Below are positions 33,386 to 41,691 of a DNA stretch of 64,000 nucleotides, piece by piece; position 1 is the stretch's first letter, and every line of letters starts with the position of its first letter. Source of the DNA: Siminovitchia thermophila (GTDB lineage Bacteria > Bacillota > Bacilli > Bacillales > Bacillaceae_C). The notes under the pieces were generated by a model. The model did not search any database. It was not told the DNA's origin and worked only from the letters and a program-made list of their open reading frames with translations. The stretch is from positions 1 through 64,000 of the forward strand of contig NZ_JAFBFH010000006.1 in the NCBI RefSeq assembly GCF_016909185.1. The letters run 5' to 3'. The translations under genes and the position numbers were made by a program.

Positions 33386-34393
33386 ATGCATATTTTTACG
33401 GAAAGCGAAATCAAACAATTTGTCACGTTAAATGAACAGGTGCTACCTGTCGTTGAGGATGCTTTCACACAACTGGCGACAAAAGAAGTGATTATGCCGC
33501 CCATCATGAGAGTAGACGTTAAAGAAAACAACGGGGAAGTGGACGTAAAAACAGCTTATATTCCAGGAAAAGATTTGTTTGCCTTAAAAGTATCATCTGG
33601 ATTTTTCAATAATGATCAGCTCGGGCTTCCGAGTGCCAACGGATTGATGATGTTGATCAGTGCCGTCACCGGCGAACCGAAGGCCTTGCTTTTGGATAAC
33701 GGCTATCTAACGGAGATTAGGACGGCTGCCGCCGGAGCGATCGCTGCAAAGTATTTAGCAAAAGAGCGCGTAAAGACGGTTGGGGTGATAGGGACCGGAG
33801 CACAAGCCCGTTATCAAATGAAAGCGTTACAACTTGTCAGGGATTTTGAACGGATCATCGTTTTTGGGCGTTCCCGGGAAAATGCCCGAAAGTTCAAGGA
33901 TGAAATGGAGGACATTTTACAAGTCGACATCCAATTGGCGGAAACAGCGGAAGCAGTCGTGCGAAACAGCGAAATTGTCGTAACGACAACACCTGCCAAA
34001 CAACCGATTATCCAGGTGGATTGGCTTCATCCTGGACTGCATATTACAGCAATGGGTTCCGACGCTGAAGAAAAGCAAGAATTGGCGGCAAACATTCCGA
34101 AAATAGCCGACAGATATGTGTGCGATACGAAAGCGCAGTGTGCAAGGCTCGGAGAATTGCGCCATGCCATTGCGCAAGGTTATCTCTCTTCAAATGCTCC
34201 CGTAATCGAGCTTGGGGAAGTGACGGCGGGAAAAATGGCGGGAAGACTACATGATAAAGAAATCACGGTATGCGACCTGACTGGAACGGGTGCGCAAGAT
34301 ACGGCGATTGCGTTATATGCCTATCAATTTTTAATAGAAAATGGAGAGATTGGGCTGGAGATTTACAACAAAAAATCTCATCATTTCACATAA
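33386..34393 (+). CDS. eutC: Ornithine cyclodeaminase/mu-crystallin family protein, EutC type
   Basis: The 335-residue NAD(P)-binding protein has the mu-crystallin family blocks. LRVDVKEN-type substrate residues come first, then YLTEIRTAAAGAIAAKYLA near residue 110, the Rossmann motif VGVIGTGAQARYQ near 132, and the C-terminal GEVTAGKMAGRLHDKEITV. In ectoine clusters this protein is EutC and acts with EutB on hydroxyectoine intermediates. The ATG at 33386 has AGGTGG eight bases upstream, and the site overlaps the stop of the doeA gene. Enzymes of this fold may be cyclodeaminases, ketimine reductases or dehydrogenases, so the exact reaction is inferred from context. Confidence 0.83.
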   Translation: MHIFTESEIKQFVTLNEQVLPVVEDAFTQLATKEVIMPPIMRVDVKENNGEVDVKTAYIPGKDLFALKVSSGFFNNDQLGLPSANGLMMLISAVTGEPKALLLDNGYLTEIRTAAAGAIAAKYLAKERVKTVGVIGTGAQARYQMKALQLVRDFERIIVFGRSRENARKFKDEMEDILQVDIQLAETAEAVVRNSEIVVTTTPAKQPIIQVDWLHPGLHITAMGSDAEEKQELAANIPKIADRYVCDTKAQCARLGELRHAIAQGYLSSNAPVIELGEVTAGKMAGRLHDKEITVCDLTGTGAQDTAIALYAYQFLIENGEIGLEIYNKKSHHFT

Positions 34394-34414
34394 AAAGCGT
34401 TTGGGGGATTAGGG

Positions 34415-35623
34415 ATGACAACTGGTCAAACTTCGATTGTTAGCGAAGCAAAGGCGGCAGCAGCAAAAATGAGAGATTGGCGCCGTCACCTTCATCAGTA
34501 TCCTGAATTGAGTTTTCAGGAACATGATACGGCTGCATTTGTTTGCGAGAAGCTAAAAGAGTTGGGCAATGTTGCCATTGAAACGGGAGTAGCTAAAACC
34601 GGAGTAGTGGGAACAATCTCATCAGGTAGCGGACCAGTCATCGCTTTGCGCGCTGATATGGACGCCCTTCCGATTGATGAGATAAATGAACATGAGTATA
34701 GGTCTAAACGAAAAGGCGTGATGCATGCTTGCGGGCATGATGCCCATACAGCGATTTTACTCGGTGTGGCCACCATATTTTCCAATCTTTTTAAGCAAGG
34801 AAAAGTGACAGGAACAGTGAGATTGATATTTCAGCCGGCTGAGGAAGATACCGATCATGAGGGATTGTCAGGTGCTTCAAGGATGATTCAAGAAGGAGCA
34901 TTGGATCATGTGGAAACGATATTGGCACTCCATGTATGTCCGTGGCAACCCCCAGGGGTTATCCAAGTAAATGATGGATTTAGCATGGCAAATGTCGATG
35001 TCTTCCAAGCGAAAATCATCGGGGAAGGCGGGCATGGAGGATATCCTCATCTTACAAAAGATCCCATATGGATGCTGGGGGCCATCCTTCCATCTTTTTA
35101 CGGATTGATTTCCAGAAGGACATCTCCTTTGGAAACCGCGGCTGCAAGCATTGGAAAAATTCACACTGGAACCGCAAGCAATATCATTCCTCAAGAGGTG
35201 GAGATTACAGGGACGATTCGTACGTATTCACCTGATACAAGGGAGAAGTTTGGGCGCGAGGTGGAAAATGTTTTTAAAATAGCGGAATCATTAGGAGGGA
35301 GGTATTCCTTCACTTTAGAGAAGGGAGAGCCCGCCTTGAAAAATGATCCTCGCATTAACAGTCTGCTAACGAAAGTGGCGAAAGACTTATATCCGGATAT
35401 GAAGGTGGTAAAAGCTCCTTTTGGCATGGGCGGGGAAGACTTCGGATACATGACGGAAAAAGTGCCGGGTTCGATGTTTTTTTTAGGATGTGCGCTGGAG
35501 GACGGAAAAAACCGTGATCTTCATACAAATATTTTTGATATTGATGAACAATGCCTTGAAATCGGGGCTTCCATTTTAACCGAAACGGCCATCCGTTTAT
35601 TGGCAGGAAAAATAGATTGTTAA
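34415..35623 (+). CDS. doeB2: M20-family amidohydrolase, probable N2-acetyl-diaminobutyrate deacetylase
   Basis: This 402-residue metallohydrolase of the M20D type has DWRRHLHQYPELSFQE near the N-terminus, the metal-ligand segment MHACGHDAHTAILLG near residue 105 with Cys and His, FQPAEEDTDHEG near 145 and GGEDFGYM near 340. The lid domain with GEGGHGGYPHLTKDP is in the middle. Related enzymes cleave N-acyl amino acids. In the ectoine pathway a deacetylase removes acetate from N-acetyl-diaminobutyrate; M20-type DoeB2 enzymes fill this step in some clusters in place of the aspartoacylase-like DoeB. Position between eutC and the dehydrogenase supports that role. The ATG follows GGGGGATTAGGG. 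Confidence 0.8.
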   Translation: MTTGQTSIVSEAKAAAAKMRDWRRHLHQYPELSFQEHDTAAFVCEKLKELGNVAIETGVAKTGVVGTISSGSGPVIALRADMDALPIDEINEHEYRSKRKGVMHACGHDAHTAILLGVATIFSNLFKQGKVTGTVRLIFQPAEEDTDHEGLSGASRMIQEGALDHVETILALHVCPWQPPGVIQVNDGFSMANVDVFQAKIIGEGGHGGYPHLTKDPIWMLGAILPSFYGLISRRTSPLETAAASIGKIHTGTASNIIPQEVEITGTIRTYSPDTREKFGREVENVFKIAESLGGRYSFTLEKGEPALKNDPRINSLLTKVAKDLYPDMKVVKAPFGMGGEDFGYMTEKVPGSMFFLGCALEDGKNRDLHTNIFDIDEQCLEIGASILTETAIRLLAGKIDC

Positions 35624-35641
35624 AACATCCGGAAAGGCGTG

Positions 35642-37090
35642 ATGGAATTGTCGACAAAAGTGCTGGGGCGGGAAATGTATCTCGCCGGGAAATGGATTGG
35701 AAGCGAAAAGACGATAGATGTTCTTAATCCTCAGGATAATGCTCTGATTACAACCGTTCCCGCCGCTACGAAGGAAGAGATGTTATTCGCCATTGAAGAA
35801 GCAAAAGAAGGGGCAAAAGTAGCGGAGGCATTGCCCGTCCACATGAGGATGAGCATTTTAAACCGGGCGGCGGATTATATTGAACACCGAAGTGAAGCAT
35901 ATGCTGTCACGATTTCACAAGAAGGAAGCAAAACAATCCGGGAAGCGAGAAATGAAGTGAAGCGTTGTATCCAAACATTGAGGTTGAGCGCCGAAGAAGC
36001 CAGGCGGGTTCAAGGAGAAACCATTCCCTTTGATCAATCGGAAACAGGTGAAAACCGTGTCGGCTATTATTATCGTTTCCCAATTGGAATCATTGGAGCC
36101 ATTACACCGTTCAACGATCCTTTAAATTTGGTCGCCCATAAAGTAGGGCCGGCAATCGCCTCGGGAAATGCCATTATCGTAAAACCGGCAACGGTGACTC
36201 CTTTAAGCGCGTTGTTGCTGGCGAAGGCCTTCGATTATGCGGGTCTTCCGCCGAAAATATTATCTGTAGTAACAGGAACTGGAAGAGAAATAGGAGATGT
36301 GCTTGTGACGCATCCGGCCATACGCATGATTTCTTTCACAGGAGGATTGGAAACAGGGGAGCGGATCGCGCGCAAAGCAGGTTTGAAAAAATTAAGCATG
36401 GAGCTTGGTTCCAACTCTCCGGCGATCATTTTGCAAGATGCGAATATCGAAGAAGCCGCTAGGGCCTGTGTTTCGGGAGCATTTTCCGCAGCCGGACAAA
36501 ATTGTATCGGTGTGCAAAGAATGTACGTTGAACAAGAAGCATATGAATCGTTTAAAGAACAGTTCATTGTGGAGACCGCCAAATATAGAGTGGGTGATAA
36601 AGGGCTTGAAGCGACGGACATGGGCCCTCTCATACACGAAAAAGAAGCAATCCGCGTGGAAAACTGGGTAAAAGAAGCTGTCGCAGCGGGGGCAAATCTC
36701 TTAATTGGGGGCGAACGCAATGGGCCTTTTTACTCCCCCACAGTAATCGAAAACGTGCCGGAACATTGCACCATTGCCCAAGAAGAAATATTTGGCCCCG
36801 TCGCATTACTATATGCAGTCGATGACGTGGAAGAAGCCATCAATAAAGCCAACAACGTCCATTACGGTCTTCAAGCCGGGGTTTTTACAAAGGATATCGA
36901 TAAGGCATTTCAGGTAATCCATCGGCTGAATGTGGGCGGAGTCATGATCAATGACAGTAGTGACTACCGAATTGATGGGATGCCGTTTGGCGGTGTGAAA
37001 GGTTCGGGGCTCGGGCGTGAGGGAGTTAAATATGCCATTCAAGACATGACAGAACCAAAGGTTGTCAGTTTCAGACTTGGAATCAAGTAA
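35642..37090 (+). CDS. doeC: Aldehyde dehydrogenase, probable aspartate-semialdehyde dehydrogenase DoeC
   Basis: The 482-residue NAD(P)-dependent aldehyde dehydrogenase has the cofactor region PIGIIGAITPFNDPLNLV near residue 148, the catalytic Glu in SMELGSNSPAIIL near 250, the nucleophile in AAGQNCIGVQRMYV near 284, and the C-terminal GMPFGGVKGSGLGREG. In ectoine degradation DoeC oxidises aspartate-semialdehyde, made by DoeD, to aspartate. The start is uncertain among GTG 35639, ATG 35642 and TTG 35648, all close behind GGAAAGG. It is co-transcribed with the deacetylase 18 bases upstream. Specificity is inferred from context. Confidence 0.82.
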   Translation: MELSTKVLGREMYLAGKWIGSEKTIDVLNPQDNALITTVPAATKEEMLFAIEEAKEGAKVAEALPVHMRMSILNRAADYIEHRSEAYAVTISQEGSKTIREARNEVKRCIQTLRLSAEEARRVQGETIPFDQSETGENRVGYYYRFPIGIIGAITPFNDPLNLVAHKVGPAIASGNAIIVKPATVTPLSALLLAKAFDYAGLPPKILSVVTGTGREIGDVLVTHPAIRMISFTGGLETGERIARKAGLKKLSMELGSNSPAIILQDANIEEAARACVSGAFSAAGQNCIGVQRMYVEQEAYESFKEQFIVETAKYRVGDKGLEATDMGPLIHEKEAIRVENWVKEAVAAGANLLIGGERNGPFYSPTVIENVPEHCTIAQEEIFGPVALLYAVDDVEEAINKANNVHYGLQAGVFTKDIDKAFQVIHRLNVGGVMINDSSDYRIDGMPFGGVKGSGLGREGVKYAIQDMTEPKVVSFRLGIK

Positions 37091-37120
37091 AGGATCAGAG
37101 AATGAACAGAGGAGTCATAT

Positions 37121-38662
37121 ATGAACAATAAACAAAACTCGAGTTTCATGAATAGCACTTTCTGGACTTCATCGGTCATTGTTTTTTTGGCTGTTTTATG
37201 GGGAGCGATCAATCCGGGAAGTCTGGCAAATGCGGCTAATACAGCCTATGAATTTATGACAAATTCATTTGGATGGTTCTATCTATTGTCTGTCTTGTTT
37301 ATCGTCATTTTTCTCTTTGTTCTGGCCGTCAGCAAATACGGAAAGATAAGGCTCGGAAAGGATGATGAAAAGCCGGATTATCCTTTTTATACATGGATCG
37401 GCATGTTATTTAGCTGTGGTTTTGGAGCGGGGCTTGTCTTTTGGGGAATCGCCGAGCCGATGAACCACTTCGTAGACAGCCCCCTCCCTGTTGAGGGAAA
37501 GACGCCCGAATCAGCCAGGGTCGCCATGCAATACTCTTTCTTTAATTGGGGTGTACATCAATGGTCTGTTTTTACAATCGTCGGGCTTGCTTTGGCTTAT
37601 TTTCAATTCCGCAAAGGGAAAAGTGGCGAAATAAGCACGATATTGAAGCCGCTGACGGTAAAAAAGGGAATCCATAAAGCAATTAATATACTGGCGGTCA
37701 TCGCCACGGTGATGGGCGTGGCGACTTCCTTGGGCATGGGGATATTGCAAATTAACGGCGGTCTCGATTACGTATTTTCCATTTCGCAAAATAATGTCAA
37801 CCTGATGATCATTACGGCGCTTTTGCTCGTCATGTACCTTACTTCTGCCGTAACGGGTCTTGATAAAGGGATTAAATGGCTAAGCACATTGAATTTAAGT
37901 TTGGCCTTGGGGCTGATCATTATTGTCCTGATTTTGGGACCCACCCGTTTTATACTGGATGGCTTAGTACTCGGTATAGGGGACTACATTCAACACTTTT
38001 TCGGAATGAGTTTGGGCATTTCTCCTTATGACAACGGAATGTGGACAAAAGAGTGGACTGTCGCCTATTGGGCGTGGGTAATCGCTTGGTCGCCTTTTGT
38101 CGGGGCTTTTATTGCTCGAATTTCAAAAGGGAGAACCATTCGCGAATTCATTTTTGGTGTATTGATCGTGCCCCCATTCATCGCCATTGTCTGGATCGGC
38201 GTATTTGGCGGAACAGCCATCCACATGGATCTATTTCAAAATGCGAATATTGCCGCGGCTGTCCAAACCGACGTGACAAGTGCCTTATTTGCCACTTTTG
38301 AACATTTTCCAATGAGTACGCTGTTATCTCTTATTTTTATCGTACTGATTGTTACTTTTTTAGTGACATCTGCCGATTCAGCCGCTTTTATATTAGGCAT
38401 GATGACTTCCAAAGGAAACTTAAACCCTTCGATGGTGGTAAAAGTGATATGGGGTGTACTCATGGCGGCAATCGTCGTTGTACTTATCAAGAGCAGTGGG
38501 CTTCAAGGACTGCAGACAGCTTCCCTCGTGACAGCGCTGCCTTTTACAGTCATCTTGCTTTTGATCACCTATTCACTGATCAAAACAATTAAGGAAGATC
38601 ATAGACCGAATATCACAGCGGAATCGATACCTGAATTTGTCAGAAAAAGAAAGGCTCAATAA
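37121..38662 (+). CDS. BCCT-family compatible-solute transporter
   Basis: The 513-residue protein has 12 predicted helices and the BCCT signature WTVAYWAWVIAWSPFVGAFI, then ARISKGRTIREF near residue 315-345. The early GCGFGAGLVFWGIAEPMNHF segment and the GMG motif (ATSLGMGILQINGG near 205) fit Na+-coupled betaine/ectoine carriers such as BetP. The long regulatory tails of osmosensing BetP are absent, and it lies inside a catabolic operon, so it likely imports ectoine-type solutes as nutrients. The ATG has GAGGAG upstream. It may replace the broken Ehu ABC importer. Glycine betaine is another possible substrate. Confidence 0.88.
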   Translation: MNNKQNSSFMNSTFWTSSVIVFLAVLWGAINPGSLANAANTAYEFMTNSFGWFYLLSVLFIVIFLFVLAVSKYGKIRLGKDDEKPDYPFYTWIGMLFSCGFGAGLVFWGIAEPMNHFVDSPLPVEGKTPESARVAMQYSFFNWGVHQWSVFTIVGLALAYFQFRKGKSGEISTILKPLTVKKGIHKAINILAVIATVMGVATSLGMGILQINGGLDYVFSISQNNVNLMIITALLLVMYLTSAVTGLDKGIKWLSTLNLSLALGLIIIVLILGPTRFILDGLVLGIGDYIQHFFGMSLGISPYDNGMWTKEWTVAYWAWVIAWSPFVGAFIARISKGRTIREFIFGVLIVPPFIAIVWIGVFGGTAIHMDLFQNANIAAAVQTDVTSALFATFEHFPMSTLLSLIFIVLIVTFLVTSADSAAFILGMMTSKGNLNPSMVVKVIWGVLMAAIVVVLIKSSGLQGLQTASLVTALPFTVILLLITYSLIKTIKEDHRPNITAESIPEFVRKRKAQ

Positions 38663-38689
38663 ATATAAAATTCATAGGAGGAATACAAC

Positions 38690-40027
38690 ATGGCTTTACA
38701 AATGAAAAATGAAGCGAAAATAAAATTTACGGAACTCGCGGAATTAGACAAAAAACACTTTTTGCATCCGTCCACTTCTATTAGACAGCATGTGGAAAAT
38801 GGACCGGGTTTTATTTTTACAGAAGGAGAAGGCATTTATTTAAAAGACATCAGAGGCAGAAAATTGATTGACAGCTTATCATCTCTTTGGAATGTCAACA
38901 TCGGGCATGGAAGAGCGGAGCTGGGCCAGGCGGCGGCAGAGCAAATGTCAAAACTTGCTTTTAGCTCCACTTTCGGAGGAAACAGCCATGAACCTGTCAT
39001 CGAACTGGCGAAAAAGGTGGCGGAATGGACACCGGGTGATTTGAACACCACCTTTTTTACTTCCGGAGGATCGGAATCAAACGATACGGCATTTAAAACG
39101 GCTCGCCATTATTGGAAAGTGAAAGGCCAGCCAAATAAAACAAAAATTATTTCCCGCAGACTTTCTTATCATGGGGTTGCGATGGGATCGACAAGCGCAA
39201 CGGGAATTGAGCCATTCAGGGAGTTTACCACTTCCTTGGCACAAGGATTCCTTTATGTTGATTCATCCATTGAGTCGTTGCGAGCGCTGATTGAAGAAGA
39301 GGGAGCAGAAAGTATCGCGGCCTTCATTTCCGAGCCGATCCAGGGGTCCGGCGGGGTCAATCTGCCGCCAAAGGACTATTTTAAAGAAGTTCGTGAAATG
39401 TGTGATAAACATGATATTTTGTTCATTGCGGACGAAGTCATTTGTGGCTTTGGGAGAACAGGCGAGAAGTTCGGCATGGATTTGTTTGGTGTCGTTCCGG
39501 ACATTATTTGTATGGCAAAGGGGATTTCAAGCGGATATGCGCCCATCGGCGGAATGGTCATTTCCGACAAAATCAAAAAAGAATTGATGGAAAACTACGC
39601 AGGCAACTTCTGGCATGGCTACACTTACAGCGGACACCCGATGTGCTGTGCCGTTGCCCTGAAAAACTTGGAAATCATTGAAAATGAAAACATGGTTGAA
39701 AATGTCCGCAACATGGGAGCCGAGTTGCAAAAAGGGCTCAAATACCTGGAAGAGAAGCATGACAACTTGGGGAACCGCCGGGGAGCCGGCTTGCTTGGCG
39801 CCATAGAATTTTTCAAAAATGTGGAAACAAAAGAACGGTATGCCGAACCGGTTTCCGCAAAAGTCGTCGCCAAAGCGCTTGACAGGGGACTTCTGGGCCG
39901 AAGCATTGTTTATGGAGGTCAAGATACATTGGCATTTGCGCCGCCATTCTGTATCACAAAAGAAGAAGTGGGAACCATCATCTCCATCATCGACGATTCC
40001 ATTGCAGAAGTGAAGAAGGAACGATAA
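38690..40027 (+). CDS. doeD: Class III aminotransferase, probable DoeD
   Basis: This 445-residue PLP enzyme has the class III features: SGGSESNDTAFKTARHYW near residue 125, LFIADEVICGFGRTGEKFG near 248 with the PLP-contacting Asp, and the Lys in ICMAKGISSGYAPIGG near 277. It would convert diaminobutyrate to aspartate-semialdehyde with an oxo-acid acceptor, feeding DoeC. An AGGAGG is eight bases before the ATG. It is the last gene of the doeA operon, after the BCCT gene. Many class III enzymes are annotated as omega-amino acid:pyruvate transaminases, so the substrate is inferred from the operon. Confidence 0.83.
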   Translation: MALQMKNEAKIKFTELAELDKKHFLHPSTSIRQHVENGPGFIFTEGEGIYLKDIRGRKLIDSLSSLWNVNIGHGRAELGQAAAEQMSKLAFSSTFGGNSHEPVIELAKKVAEWTPGDLNTTFFTSGGSESNDTAFKTARHYWKVKGQPNKTKIISRRLSYHGVAMGSTSATGIEPFREFTTSLAQGFLYVDSSIESLRALIEEEGAESIAAFISEPIQGSGGVNLPPKDYFKEVREMCDKHDILFIADEVICGFGRTGEKFGMDLFGVVPDIICMAKGISSGYAPIGGMVISDKIKKELMENYAGNFWHGYTYSGHPMCCAVALKNLEIIENENMVENVRNMGAELQKGLKYLEEKHDNLGNRRGAGLLGAIEFFKNVETKERYAEPVSAKVVAKALDRGLLGRSIVYGGQDTLAFAPPFCITKEEVGTIISIIDDSIAEVKKER

Positions 40028-40129
40028 GGAAAGATGGTGCGGTTCAAAAATAAGTTGCCATGTTAAACAATCCGCTGCCGACTTGGCGGCGGACTTGCCA
40101 TTTGTAAAGAGGCGGAAAGGTATCTCTAG

Positions 40130-40530
40130 GAAGTGGCGAGTAAATTGCGCAATTGGCGAGTAATCTCCATGAATTGGCGAGTAAAATGCAAAAGCGGATA
40201 GTAACTCAGGAAATTGGCGAGTAATGGCAATTTGGCAAGTAATTCCGGTAAGTAGCGAGTAATGGCGTAACTTCAGGAAGTTGTGAGTAAAATGCGCAAT
40301 TGGCCAGTAGCCGCTGGTAAGTGGTGATGCAGATCCAAGATGCTTATCACTTGAAATTGGAGCAATTGCAAAAGAGGCAAGTCATCTTCGTGAATTGGCG
40401 AGTAAAACGAAAAAAGTATGAAGTATTCCGGTAAGTGGTGATCATAATGCAAAGTTTATCACTTGGAAGTCGCGAGTAAATACAAAAAGTAGCTAGTAAT
40501 GTCTCAGAAGTGGCGAGTACATGACAATCA
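40130..40530. repeat. Dispersed GGCGAGTAA-type intergenic repeats
   Basis: The motif TTGGCGAGTAA or AGTGGCGAGTA occurs at about 40133, 40152, 40176, 40213, 40396 and 40507. One- or two-base variants (GGCAAGTAA, TAGCGAGTAA, TTGTGAGTAA, TCGCGAGTAA, TAGCTAGTAA) lie between. Spacing is irregular, 20-40 bases. No gene is present from 40028 to 40580. The motif recalls the GGCGAATGG core of the array at 31577-31923. Confidence 0.75.
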
Positions 40531-40580
40531 TTGGGAGGTAGCGAAACCATTACAAAGTGTAAACGGGTTCGCCGCGGCGC

Positions 40581-40624
40581 GAAAAAATAAGAACAGCTTC
40601 GAATATGTATCCGGAAGCTGTTCT
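40581..40624 (-). terminator. Intrinsic terminator of the amidohydrolase-potD unit
   Basis: Read on the minus strand, AGAACAGCTTC, a 13-base loop and GAAGCTGTTCT form an 11-bp stem followed by TTATTTTTT. It begins just after the potD stop. Confidence 0.9.
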
Positions 40625-40629
40625 ATGCT

Positions 40630-41688
40630 TTATTGTTTTACTTCGGTCCAAATACGATCATAAAGAAGAGTTGCCTCCCCAACATCTCTCGCATATTCGG
40701 AGCGCTCGAAGAAATCTTGCGGGATGGTCATCTCTTGTTGAATTTCCTCGGAAAGAAGCTTGACAGCTTCATTGTTAGGATTACCATACGGATAGGATTC
40801 GGAAATTTCTTTGCTCATTTCCGGCCTCAGAATAAAGTCAATAAATTTCTCGGCATTTTCTTTATGTGGGGCTCCTTTCGGGATGACGAAATTGTCTTGC
40901 CATAAGAAAGAGGCTTCTTCTGGAAAGATGATCTCAATATTGGGGTTTGACCGTTTTGCCAGTGCGGCTTCCGCGCTGTACATGATGCCGGCTTTTGCCT
41001 CGCCCGTAATGAGCAGTCCTTTCGGATTGTCTCCATCAAACGCTTTAATATTTGGCTTTATTTTTTTTAGGAGTTCCCCGGCTTCTTCAATTTGTTTTTC
41101 ATCGGTACTGTTGATTGGATAGTCCAAAATGGCCAACATCGCGCCAATGGCTGCCCGGTTATCTTCGGGCATGACTAAGCTGTTTTTAAATTCGGGATCA
41201 AACAAGTCTTCATATCCCTTTATATCTTTTTTGACAAGCTCCTTATTCACGGCGATGACGACAGATCCCCATAAATAGGGAACGGAATATTCATCATTGG
41301 GATCTGCAAATGTGCCGGTAAAATCGGGATTCAAATGTTTTAAATTTGGGATATTCTCTTTATTGATTTTTTCAAGCATTCCCTCTTTCACCAACATTTC
41401 AATGAAAAACAGTGTGGGAACGGCAATATCGTATCCAAGGTTGCCGCTGTTTAGCTTGGCGTACATCTCTTCGTTGGAGGAAAAAGTGGTGTAATTCACC
41501 TTGATGCCTGTTTCTTCCTCAAATTGCTGGATAACTGAATCAGGCAGATATTCCGACCAATTAAATACATTCAACACCTTTTCATCCGCTTTTCCCCTGG
41601 TTTCGGAAGAACTGCTTGAGCCGCAGCCGGACAAAAATAATGAAGTCACAAGGAACAGTGATAAACAGAATTTGATCGGTTTGCTCAT
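40630..41688 (-). CDS. potD: Spermidine/putrescine-type ABC solute-binding lipoprotein
   Basis: The 352-residue protein has a lipoprotein signal peptide ending LFLSGCGSSSSS, with the modified Cys at residue 22. The mature part begins VLNVFNWSEYLPDSVIQQFE and has YDIAVPTLFFIEMLVKEGML and PYLWGSVVIAVNKEL, all typical of PotD-class polyamine binding proteins. It would capture a cationic amine outside the membrane. No potA, potB or potC lie nearby, so it must use a permease encoded elsewhere or serve another role. It starts three bases after the amidohydrolase stop and shares its transcript. Confidence 0.85.
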   Translation of the reverse strand: MSKPIKFCLSLFLVTSLFLSGCGSSSSSETRGKADEKVLNVFNWSEYLPDSVIQQFEEETGIKVNYTTFSSNEEMYAKLNSGNLGYDIAVPTLFFIEMLVKEGMLEKINKENIPNLKHLNPDFTGTFADPNDEYSVPYLWGSVVIAVNKELVKKDIKGYEDLFDPEFKNSLVMPEDNRAAIGAMLAILDYPINSTDEKQIEEAGELLKKIKPNIKAFDGDNPKGLLITGEAKAGIMYSAEAALAKRSNPNIEIIFPEEASFLWQDNFVIPKGAPHKENAEKFIDFILRPEMSKEISESYPYGNPNNEAVKLLSEEIQQEMTIPQDFFERSEYARDVGEATLLYDRIWTEVKQ

Positions 41689-41691
41689 TTT

